From the NCBI GenBank assembly GCA_018694455.1, contig JABHNP010000159.1, positions 1 to 9,091 on the forward strand: a stretch of DNA of 9,091 nucleotides, written 5' to 3'. Below are positions 1-5,100 of this stretch, in pieces. A program made the position numbers and the translations under genes. Every line of letters starts with the position of its first letter. Position 1 is the first letter of the stretch. This DNA comes from Planctomycetaceae bacterium. GTDB lineage: Bacteria; Planctomycetota; Planctomycetia; Pirellulales; UBA1268. Under the pieces are notes generated by a model. That model saw only the letters and a list, made by a program, of their open reading frames with translations, was not told the DNA's origin and made no database searches.

Positions 1-483
1 CCGATACGGATGTCGTCTTCTGCTCCGATCCAACCCGTAGGAATGCGGTCAATGTCTCGTCAGGAAATGATTGGTGGTGAGCAGGTTGTTCCAGGGTCAA
101 TGCAATTCTATGAGGGGGCAGCTCAGGCGCCGGCTCAGGCGCCAGCTCAGGCGAGTGGGCCGCCGCCATCTGTGCCTATGCAAGGAATGGCCGGAGGCAT
201 GCCGCGTCCCATGGGCGCTGCTGGTGTAGGGGCACCTCCAATTCCGATGCGGGGTGATGGTCCTAATGTGCCAAACTACGCTTGGCCGAGTTACGCTTCT
301 TCTCCAAACTATGCTGCTCTGCAATATCCAACGCAGTATTCACCGGCGGCGTGGCCGTATATTGGTCCGTTTTATCCATATCCACAGGTTCCACTTGGCT
401 GGCGTCGGGTTTCGCTCGAGTGGGATGATGGTTGGTGGTATGTAGATTTCGATGAGCGGCACGCTCACAGCCACCATCGGTAA
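1..483 (+). CDS. Conserved Pro/Met/Gly-rich protein with aromatic C-terminal domain (5' end probably outside window)
   Basis: The frame is open from the first base. The first ATG is at 10, giving 157 residues, but no ribosome binding site is visible in the nine bases before it, so the gene probably begins upstream. The N-terminal half is low complexity: Ala-Gln-Ala-Pro repeats at about residues 38-48, then Pro/Met/Gly-rich sequence to about residue 85. The C-terminal part (about 86-147) is rich in Tyr, Pro and Trp and ends in a compact WDDGWWYVDF segment and a His-rich tail (HAHSHHR). There is no signal peptide or membrane segment in the visible part. The pattern resembles conserved hypothetical proteins of Pirellulaceae, from memory. 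Function unknown. It is followed by its own terminator and then by a lipoprotein gene on the same strand. Confidence 0.8.
   Translation, partial: PIRMSSSAPIQPVGMRSMSRQEMIGGEQVVPGSMQFYEGAAQAPAQAPAQASGPPPSVPMQGMAGGMPRPMGAAGVGAPPIPMRGDGPNVPNYAWPSYASSPNYAALQYPTQYSPAAWPYIGPFYPYPQVPLGWRRVSLEWDDGWWYVDFDERHAHSHHR
121..153 (+). repeat. 12-bp tandem repeat inside the first gene
   Basis: The unit gctcaggcgcc(g/a) occurs at 121-132 and 133-144, followed by a partial copy to 153. It encodes the AQAP repeats. The unit is a multiple of three, so changes in copy number would keep the frame. Confidence 0.8.
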
Positions 484-558
484 GCAGCCTAGTGCTCCGT
501 GTGATGGCTACGGTTGATGAGTTTTCAGTCTGCACCTTTAAAAGTGCACTTCCAAACG

Positions 559-591
559 ACCCGCCCGGGTGAATTCTCGGGCGGGTTTTTT
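559..591 (+). terminator. Rho-independent terminator after the first gene
   Basis: The arms ACCCGCCCG (559-567) and CGGGCGGGT (578-586) form a 9-bp GC-rich stem with a 10-nt loop, followed at once by a run of T to 591. It lies 75 bases after the stop codon of the first gene and separates it from the lipoprotein gene. Confidence 0.9.
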
Positions 592-709
592 GTTGTCGGC
601 GTATCCGTCAGATTGGAAAAATCAGAAAACTAGACGCAAGTTGCCTGGTGCTTAAAGTCGATTCTTTCGTTAGTGATGTCTTTATCACATTACGCACGAG
701 GACAATTTG

Positions 710-1288
710 ATGAAACGATTATCGAAACTGATGGTTATGGTGCTTTTTCTAGCACCAATTTCCGTGACTCAAACGGGTTGCTTTTGGCTTACTGCCCAAG
801 GACCAAACCTTGGGCCACTGGCAATCCCTGTTCCGGTTCCTGTGGGGATTCAGAAGTCTAAGGAAGACAAGTTCTGGAACTATGAACGCTACGAGCGAGC
901 GCCTGTTTTGGGCCCGATTGCTCCAGGAGGCCCTTGTGAGGCCCTTGATGAGCCTAGTGATGATGAAGTAATGAGAGCGTTAGAAAAGGCTAGGCCTGTT
1001 CAGGGTCCGTGGCCTTTCTTGTTTGAAACTCAGCGAAACAATGTGCGGATTACAAAGCATAAGATCTCGGATTATGTGGATCCACCGAGACACTACCCGC
1101 TTGTCGGTCCTGCCCAGCTGCATCATGCCCATTATAAGTGCACCGTGTATTTCCAAGAAATAAAACGCGTTGGCTGGCCAGTTCCGCACACTCTGATCGA
1201 TGAGGACACCCAAGAGGTTGTATACATTGATCACGATCACCTGCACATGGTTGGTGATGTTGATACAGGTGCTGATGCGAATTTCTGA
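710..1288 (+). CDS. Predicted lipoprotein, conserved hypothetical
   Basis: This gene encodes 192 residues. The ATG at 710 is preferred over the in-frame TTG at 707 because AGGA at 699-702 lies seven bases before it. The N-terminus is a lipoprotein signal: positively charged MKR, a hydrophobic stretch (residues 7-19) and a TGC lipobox-like site with Cys24 as the expected lipidated residue. The mature part has a Pro/Val-rich stretch, then acidic and aromatic sequence without a domain I can name. The C-terminal section contains several His (HYPLVG, LHHAHYKC, DHDHLH) that could bind metal, although no known motif is visible. A membrane- or envelope-attached location is inferred from the signal. 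It has its own terminator and no operon partner, but sits beside the first gene on the same strand. Confidence 0.85.
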   Translation: MKRLSKLMVMVLFLAPISVTQTGCFWLTAQGPNLGPLAIPVPVPVGIQKSKEDKFWNYERYERAPVLGPIAPGGPCEALDEPSDDEVMRALEKARPVQGPWPFLFETQRNNVRITKHKISDYVDPPRHYPLVGPAQLHHAHYKCTVYFQEIKRVGWPVPHTLIDEDTQEVVYIDHDHLHMVGDVDTGADANF

Positions 1289-1346
1289 GACATTCAGATG
1301 TTGCTTTGAATTAAATTCGCTTGGCTCATTATGAGAACTCGTGCGT

Positions 1347-1379
1347 GCCCCCACCGTGACCGTTACGGTGGGGGCTTTT
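1347..1379 (+). terminator. Rho-independent terminator after the lipoprotein gene
   Basis: The arms GCCCCCACCGT (1347-1357) and ACGGTGGGGGC (1365-1375) form an 11-bp perfect stem with a 7-nt loop, followed by TTTT. It lies about 60 bases after the stop codon and is the strongest terminator in the window. Confidence 0.93.
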
Positions 1380-1500
1380 CTGTGTCATTTTGATCAACTC
1401 CAGTAGAGCCACAGTCTGCGAGCTATCCATCGGTATTTGTACTGTCGTTGCTGGGTTGACGGCTCGTTGAAGGTGTCGGTGCCTGTGCAAAGGCCATAGG

Positions 1501-1527
1501 GTGAGGTAGGTAGCAATTTGACCTCAC
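1501..1527. promoter_or_regulatory. Inverted repeat over the -35 box, possible operator
   Basis: GTGAGGT (1501-1507) and ACCTCAC (1521-1527) form a 7-bp inverted repeat separated by 13 bases. The right arm overlaps the predicted -35 element TTGACC. The size and position suit a dimeric regulator binding site. The regulator is unknown. Confidence 0.35.
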
Positions 1528-1545
1528 TATTCAGTAAGTTATCAT
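1518..1545 (+). promoter_or_regulatory. Predicted sigma-70-type promoter for the tatA-like pair
   Basis: TTGACC (1518-1523) and TATCAT (1540-1545) each match five of six consensus bases and are 16 bp apart. A transcript would start near 1552 and give a leader of about 100 bases before the first TatA-like start codon. No other good promoter was seen in the 1380-1651 gap. This is prediction by eye only. Confidence 0.5.
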
Positions 1546-1651
1546 TTGTGAGGAAATAGTCTTATAGACTACGAGTTTTGGTCGGTCGTTTTTCGTCAAA
1601 GACCACAGATAGTTGTGGGTAAATTTGGCGGTACAGGAAAGGTGTCCTACT

Positions 1652-1855
1652 ATGTTTGGCTTTGGCCTTGGACCAACAGAATTAATCATTGTTGCGGGAA
1701 TTGTGCTCCTGCTATTTGGCACTCGTTTGCCACGGGTTATGCGTTCGCTTGGTGAAGGTATCGTTGAGTTCAAACGAGGCATTAACTCTTCCGATGAAGA
1801 GCGAATAAGTCAATCAGCAGGACAAAGCCAAGACGCAACAAAACCTCAAGATTAA
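1652..1855 (+). CDS. tatA: TatA/TatE family twin-arginine translocase subunit
   Basis: This gene encodes 67 residues. TatA-family proteins form the pore or membrane-thinning component that exports folded proteins with twin-arginine signals. The order is typical: a short periplasmic start (MFGFGLGPTEL), one transmembrane helix (about residues 9-22), the hinge FGTRLP, an amphipathic helix (about 29-44, RVMRSLGEGIVEFKRG), then a polar, unstructured tail. The ATG at 1652 is chosen because GGAAAGG ends nine bases before it and because family members begin just before the FGxGPxEL stretch; a GTG at 1613 would add 13 non-family residues. It is followed 96 bases later by a second family member. TatA and TatE cannot be told apart from sequence alone. 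Confidence 0.92.
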   Translation: MFGFGLGPTELIIVAGIVLLLFGTRLPRVMRSLGEGIVEFKRGINSSDEERISQSAGQSQDATKPQD

Positions 1856-1951
1856 AAGGGACGAAATTAGCTTTCATCAGTACTTGCAGGTAGATGACCT
1901 TTGTTTTGGTATTGGATAAAATAGTTAGACGACATACTCGCCGGTGAAAAC

Positions 1952-2233
1952 ATGTTTGGTCTTGGTCCGCTTGAGTTAGTAGTAATCGGTGTCATCGCAG
2001 TGATGCTCTTCGGAAAGCAACTGCCTGAAGTGGGGCTACGAGTCGGAAAAAGTCTTTCTGAACTACGGCGACAATGGTCGACTATATCCCGTGATCTTGA
2101 TGTGACTGGTGAACTTAAAGGTCGTCACGTGGAAACACCAAATCAGAAACGACGACTTCCGAATCAATTTGATGATCAGGAAGGCGCGCCACCTGGGCCA
2201 AGTTTTGAACCTCCGAGTTCGCAGGAAGTCTGA
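1952..2233 (+). CDS. Second TatA/TatB-like translocase subunit
   Basis: This gene encodes 93 residues with the same plan as the preceding gene: MFGLGPLEL, a transmembrane helix at about 9-20, the hinge FGKQLPEV and an amphipathic helix (about 29-42). The cytoplasmic tail is longer and charged, ending in a Pro-rich stretch. The longer tail could mean a TatB-like role, but the FG hinge and the lack of a clear TatB motif keep it within the TatA group. The upstream GGTGA (1943-1947) is a weak ribosome binding site four bases from the ATG. Two adjacent, diverged copies suggest specialised subunits. No tatC is present in the window, and I saw no terminator after this gene. Confidence 0.88.
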   Translation: MFGLGPLELVVIGVIAVMLFGKQLPEVGLRVGKSLSELRRQWSTISRDLDVTGELKGRHVETPNQKRRLPNQFDDQEGAPPGPSFEPPSSQEV

Positions 2234-2502
2234 GTAATTCTTTTGTTGTGTGCCATACGGAAGTTGGCCAAGATTTACTAATGGCTCTGCTGCTTAGTCC
2301 TGCTGTTTTCCGTTCGTGTTAAGAAGCCTTTGAGCTTAGTTATTTCGACGGCGTTAAGTTAATGCACGAAAAAACCTGTAGTTTGCTGTTGTGTCATCAC
2401 TTGGTTTAGTTGTGTTGGCAAAGCGGTTACTTGTTTGCAAGGTGTGTATAAAAGTTCGCCCGCAATTTCCGGAAAGTAATTTCGAGATAACGAGTGAAAT
2501 GA
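2234..2502. other. Intergenic stretch after the tatA-like pair
   Basis: No convincing gene, hairpin terminator or repeat was found. Reading frames on both strands are short and lack protein-like composition. The sequence could be the 3' untranslated region of the tat transcript, or decayed coding sequence. Confidence 0.4.
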
Positions 2503-2733
2503 CTATTTGTTGTCTTCGCAGAATTTATCAAGGATGTCCGAGAGAGACTGTTCTTGCTCAAGAGTCGGTATGGTTTCCTCGTCGATTTCCTTGGTTTCGT
2601 CCGAGTTGCTGGCATAAACGTTTTGCTTATTGTTCATAGTAAGTTCCGCGTTAAAAGCATGTGAAGAGATGTATGTTACGTAACGTGACCAGTATGTTTC
2701 TAGAAAAACCTGCGGGGTCCAGTTTGTTGGCAA
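2503..2733 (-). CDS. Possible small acidic protein, perhaps a decayed or mis-started gene
   Basis: A TTG start at 2733 gives 76 residues; an internal ATG at 2637 gives 44. The C-terminal half is strongly acidic (about residues 45-76, with TKEIDEETIP and ILDKFCEDNK) and has a helix-like heptad character. Neither start has a strong ribosome binding site. In the same frame upstream of the TTG the codons continue as HSICPECPL, which contains a CxxC pair, back to a TGA at 2770-2772. Before that TGA the frame is open again to an ATG at 2808. This suggests a longer gene of about 100 codons interrupted by one stop, or coincidence. No known family recognised. Confidence is low because length and context give little support. 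Confidence 0.33.
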   Translation of the reverse strand: MPTNWTPQVFLETYWSRYVTYISSHAFNAELTMNNKQNVYASNSDETKEIDEETIPTLEQEQSLSDILDKFCEDNK

Positions 2734-2948
2734 CGGACACTCTGGACAGATGGAATGTTTTCGCAGAAGTCAAGAAAGTCTGAAGCGATACCCGCTTAGC
2801 TGGAACATTCAAGACTTGTCGTGCCTTGGTGTTGGATAACAATTGCCGTGCTACCATCCGCAACAAATTATTTTTGGTGCCGCAGGACGAACGATCATCA
2901 ATTGAGAACAGCGTAAATTATGAACCCTTGCAAGAATCTGTCTCGTGT
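2734..2948. other. Gene-poor stretch
   Basis: Apart from the possible 5' part of the interrupted minus-strand frame (to 2808), I see no supported gene here. A minus-strand frame at 2651-2866 begins with TTG, has no clear ribosome binding site and overlaps the better acidic frame. No terminator was seen downstream of the microprotein at 2949. Confidence 0.35.
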
Positions 2949-3029
2949 TTAATTTTTTAATGGGTTAAACACAACTACGACCATAAAAAACATAGCAGCA
3001 GCCATTAATGCAACACATGCGATACACAT
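2949..3029 (-). CDS. 26-residue single-pass membrane microprotein
   Basis: The predicted peptide is only 26 residues. It starts with MCIACVALMAAAM, continues as a run of Phe, Met and Val, and ends in the polar tail NPLKN, so nearly the whole peptide is one hydrophobic helix (residues 3-21). The ATG at 3029 is preceded on the minus strand by AGAGAGG, with GAGG seven bases from the start, one of the best ribosome binding sites in the window. Two cysteines (2 and 5) form a CxxC at the N-terminus. The stop is TAA. The gene stands alone, divergent from the cluster at 3255. Function unknown; small single-pass proteins of this kind often modulate a larger membrane complex, which is inference. The main alternative is a chance frame, but the ribosome binding site plus a clean hydrophobic helix argue against that. 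Confidence 0.6.
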   Translation of the reverse strand: MCIACVALMAAAMFFMVVVVFNPLKN

Positions 3030-3126
3030 AGAGACACCTCTCTAGAATTTTGATAACTAACGAATAATAGTCATGTCAGCACGCGTTTACAGATGCCGAT
3101 TCAAGAAAGGTGAGAATTGCCCCTTG

Positions 3127-3140
3127 TGCATTGCTATGCA
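3127..3140. repeat. Short inverted repeat next to the large palindrome
   Basis: TGCAT (3127-3131) and ATGCA (3136-3140) form a 5-bp stem with a 4-nt loop, ending two bases before the large palindrome at 3143. The two would give adjacent hairpins in RNA. Confidence 0.5.
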
Positions 3141-3142
3141 TT

Positions 3143-3178
3143 GTGGTTTTCATGCGTAGATATACGCATGAAAACCAC
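3143..3178. repeat. Perfect 16-bp inverted repeat with a 4-base centre
   Basis: GTGGTTTTCATGCGTA (3143-3158) and TACGCATGAAAACCAC (3163-3178) pair without mismatch around a GATA centre. It lies between the divergent microprotein gene (start 3029) and the rightward gene at 3255. It lacks a proper T-tract on either side (only TTT then A on the plus strand), so a standard terminator is doubtful. An operator for divergent promoters or a structured RNA element are alternatives. Confidence 0.85.
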
Positions 3179-3254
3179 TTTAAAAAGAATGCAGAATGCT
3201 GCTGAAATCAAAGCGAAATGAGGTGGCGCAACTATTATTAGTGAGAGTTGTAAC

Positions 3255-3425
3255 GTGCCTCAACCCTCGGTAGAAAAAGAAAGTGCTTTGACGGAAATGG
3301 AGCGTGTAGAGATCGGATTAAAATATAATTTGACTCATTATGGAAGTGGCAGGATGGTCGAGGGGTCTGCCGATGATAAGCAGTATACAGCAGCCAGGTT
3401 TCTGCCATTCAGGGAAATAGTATGA
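3255..3425 (+). CDS. Small hypothetical protein, 56 residues, GTG start
   Basis: The GTG start at 3255 has GAGAG seven bases before it. The sequence is soluble, mixed in charge and protein-like: an acidic N-terminus (EKESALTEMERVEIG), then residues 22-56 with KYNLTHYGSGRMVEG and ARFLPFREIV. There is no signal peptide, membrane helix or known motif. The stop TGA lies 71 bases before the exported repeat protein, so the two may be co-transcribed. The stop overlaps an ATG (ATGA, 3422-3425) that would open a 21-codon frame; I do not count that as a gene. No family recognised. A truncated or decayed longer protein is possible. Confidence 0.45.
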   Translation: MPQPSVEKESALTEMERVEIGLKYNLTHYGSGRMVEGSADDKQYTAARFLPFREIV

Positions 3426-3496
3426 GAATGAGACGCAAAATTTTTCATATTCAATCCAATCAGTTTTTTTTCAAAAAGGCAGGATGAAATAGTGAC

Positions 3497-4171
3497 ATGA
3501 GTAAAATTCAATCCATGGCGATGGCATTTATAGCTTGTGTAGCCTTGAGTGTTATTGGGCAAGAGTATGAGATTGAGGCTTTAACAGCACCTCGTGCATC
3601 TCGTTTGGTGGCAGAAAGTGAGGAGGGTGCAACCAATCTGATGCTCCCTTATGTCTCCTCGGTTGATGTGGAGACGGCTCATGAGTTGGCGAAGGCCACT
3701 CAGGCAGGGCTTCTGTTAGATGGCCTGCTGTCAGTAGATAAGAAGACCGCAAGAGAGCTTGCAGCATTCTCAGGTTTCGTACTTTCACTAAATGGCATAA
3801 CAAATCTTGAGTCAGGAACAGCCGATGAATTATCAGCGTTTGAAGGCAGAGCCTTGGTGCTCAATGGTCTGGAGGTCATCGATCTGATCGCAGCGAGAAA
3901 GCTTGTGCAATTCAAAGGTCAGGCAATCTTTCTCGATGGCATCAAGGAAATGTGTCCGAAGGTGGCTGAGGCGTTTGTAGGTTTTCGTGGGAAGTACGTG
4001 GGTATGTACGGTCTACAAGAAATAGACAAGGAACTCATGGCCGTGTTAATGAGATGGCGAGTCGAAAAGATCAGCCTTCGTGAAGAGGTTCTGACTATGG
4101 AAGCAAAAGAAATCATGGCACGTCATAAACATTCTTGGGAAATAATAGGAGATGTCTGGGCGGCCTTCTAA
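3497..4171 (+). CDS. Secreted protein made of 24-residue leucine-rich-like repeats
   Basis: This gene encodes 224 residues. Residues 1-21 look like a Sec signal peptide (MSKIQS, hydrophobic AMAFIACVALSVIG, then QEYE), so the protein should be exported. From about residue 31 to 198 it consists of seven 24-residue units (31-54, 55-78, 79-102, 103-126, 127-150, 151-174, 175-198). The unit reads roughly: two hydrophobic residues, acidic or Ser, variable, x-A-x-x-L, three residues, G, two residues, L-x-L-(N/D)-G-(L/I). This looks like a leucine-rich-repeat-type solenoid alternating helix and short strand. The last unit is degenerate, followed by a 26-residue capping tail. ATG at 3497 is the only sensible start; AGGA at 3481-3484 is slightly far (12 bases). 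The same repeat occurs in the minus-strand protein at 7248. A protein- or glycan-binding role is inferred. Confidence 0.85.
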   Translation: MSKIQSMAMAFIACVALSVIGQEYEIEALTAPRASRLVAESEEGATNLMLPYVSSVDVETAHELAKATQAGLLLDGLLSVDKKTARELAAFSGFVLSLNGITNLESGTADELSAFEGRALVLNGLEVIDLIAARKLVQFKGQAIFLDGIKEMCPKVAEAFVGFRGKYVGMYGLQEIDKELMAVLMRWRVEKISLREEVLTMEAKEIMARHKHSWEIIGDVWAAF

Positions 4172-4211
4172 TTGATGAACGATCCAATCGTTTCTTGCAT
4201 GAGGGATTTAG

Positions 4212-4352
4212 GTGGCGAAACACGGTTTTCCTGAGAATGAATGGAAATATGTAGATGAGAAATCGCTACCTCGTCGTTTACGACGCGATGTAATTTTCGG
4301 AGGTTCATGCATAACGGGCCAAAGTGAGCCGTGCTTGTCCTGTAGTGGGTAA
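4212..4352 (+). CDS. 46-residue cysteine-containing small protein, GTG start
   Basis: The GTG at 4212 is preceded by GAGGG (4201-4205) with six bases between, an excellent ribosome binding site. The predicted protein begins MAKHGFPENEWKYVDEKSL, passes through a basic patch (PRRLRRD, residues 20-26) and ends with three cysteines in CITGQSEPCLSCSG, including a CxxC. Three cysteines could hold one metal with a fourth ligand such as His4, but this is a guess. It starts 40 bases after the repeat-protein stop, so it is probably in the same transcript. There is no signal peptide or membrane helix. No family recognised. The minus-strand frame over the same bases (4208-4411) is a shadow. Confidence 0.6.
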   Translation: MAKHGFPENEWKYVDEKSLPRRLRRDVIFGGSCITGQSEPCLSCSG

Positions 4353-4590
4353 AGGCAAGCTTTAGCCAAAAGCCTGCAGATGCTACTAAGACTGGTACAA
4401 CGATTAGTCACGCGTGGCTGTTAGTTTGCTCCAGCCTGAATTGATGCGTGCGGCACATGAATTCCTCAAAAGACCTCTGTGTGTTTTGTCCCAAAGCAAG
4501 GGGTGGGGTAGCAGTACCTTATTTTATGCAGAAATTAAGCGACTGCATACTGGTCGAACAAATGGAAGTGTCAGTACGTACTACTCTTTT

Positions 4591-4612
4591 AGTTGTGTTG
4601 AAGTTGTGTTGA
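4591..4612 (+). repeat. Perfect 11-bp tandem duplication
   Basis: AGTTGTGTTGA occurs at 4591-4601 and again directly at 4602-4612. Eleven is not a multiple of three, so the duplication shifts any frame through it. This argues against the 4414-4671 frame being an intact gene. Confidence 0.85.
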
Positions 4613-4709
4613 AGACACCCCGCTGCGAAACGTTGAATCGAAAGGCTGGCCGTCGAAGGCCATGCACCTAGCAAACTCCCAACGTGGACGGTTTAGGTCG
4701 TTTGCTTTG

Positions 4710-4723
4710 TTTTGCATGCAAAA
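4710..4723. repeat. Perfect 14-bp palindrome upstream of the HTH-like gene
   Basis: TTTTGCATGCAAAA reads the same on both strands. It lies 36 bases before the ATG at 4760, where an operator would be expected. Its TTTT-CATG-AAAA character resembles the arms of the palindrome at 3143. Confidence 0.55.
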
Positions 4724-4759
4724 GGGTTTGTTATCTGCGCAAGAACCATTGGGATAGCG

Positions 4760-5080
4760 ATGAATAACCTTCAGAAAAAATCAATACATATGACACCTCA
4801 GGTCAAATTAAGAGCAAGGAAGGCTCTTGCTGATCTGGACGATATGAGGCTTCAGCAGCTACTTGAGACAGCGCGGCGTGTGGAGCGATATGCAGTGGGT
4901 CGGTCGGAACAATCTGTTGCCAATGCTTTGGGCAAGCCGTTAGTTTTTGTTAGTGTTATGATTGCGTTTTGCAAATCGGCAGGTTTGCTTGAAACGAAGC
5001 GAGCAAGAGCAAAATTCCTGAGGACATACGGGAAGAAAAAAGTACGAGTTCTGTACAGTGCGCTGGAGGCGACTCGTTAG
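4760..5080 (+). CDS. Small basic helical protein, possible helix-turn-helix DNA-binding protein
   Basis: This gene encodes 106 residues from the ATG at 4760, which has a GGGA a few bases upstream. The same frame is open back to an ATG at 4712, but that would add 16 residues of poor composition. The protein is basic and mostly helical by eye. Residues about 48-76 (RSEQSVANALGK, then a second helix ending KSAGLLET) have the spacing of a helix-turn-helix, with a small residue and Gly in the turn region. A very basic tail follows (residues 79-94, KRARAKFLRTYGKKKVR). It could be a regulator of the cluster; the palindrome 36 bases upstream would suit autoregulation. No named family recognised, and the HTH call is tentative. 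The next start follows 20 bases after the stop. Confidence 0.65.
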   Translation: MNNLQKKSIHMTPQVKLRARKALADLDDMRLQQLLETARRVERYAVGRSEQSVANALGKPLVFVSVMIAFCKSAGLLETKRARAKFLRTYGKKKVRVLYSALEATR

Positions 5081-5100
5081 CGGACGCTGACTGATCGCCG

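Larger units (their letters stand above)
4353..4759. other. Spacer between the Cys-rich small gene and the HTH-like gene
   Basis: This 407-base stretch contains a GTG-started plus-strand frame (4414-4671, 85 codons) without a ribosome binding site. Its composition is mixed, with a basic, Cys-containing end, and is not convincing. It also holds an 11-bp tandem duplication and a 14-bp palindrome listed separately. No clear terminator or promoter was found. It may include decayed coding sequence. Confidence 0.35.

Noticed and set aside
1603..1648. Small hairpins in the tatA leader (CCACA/TGTGG and AGGA/TCCT near the ribosome binding site)
   Set aside because: Four or five pairs each, expected by chance; no evidence of a riboswitch.
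2391..2639. Plus-strand 82-codon frame
   Set aside because: Opposite a more protein-like minus-strand frame. Its Cys, Arg and Trp-rich composition is typical of antisense shadow.
2503..2808. The in-frame TGA at 2770 as a selenocysteine codon
   Set aside because: No sign of a selenoprotein family or of a stable hairpin placed for recoding. A decayed gene or chance is simpler.
2651..2866. Minus-strand 71-codon frame starting with TTG
   Set aside because: Overlaps the better acidic frame, has no clear ribosome binding site, and I saw no motif in its translation.
3422..3487. 21-codon frame whose ATG overlaps the stop of the 56-residue gene
   Set aside because: ATGA overlap is attractive, but the peptide is very short, contains a Phe run from a T-tract, and has no other support.
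4414..4671. Plus-strand 85-codon frame starting with GTG
   Set aside because: No ribosome binding site, mixed composition with a basic Cys-containing end, and a perfect 11-bp tandem duplication inside it that shifts frame. Mentioned only as part of the spacer.
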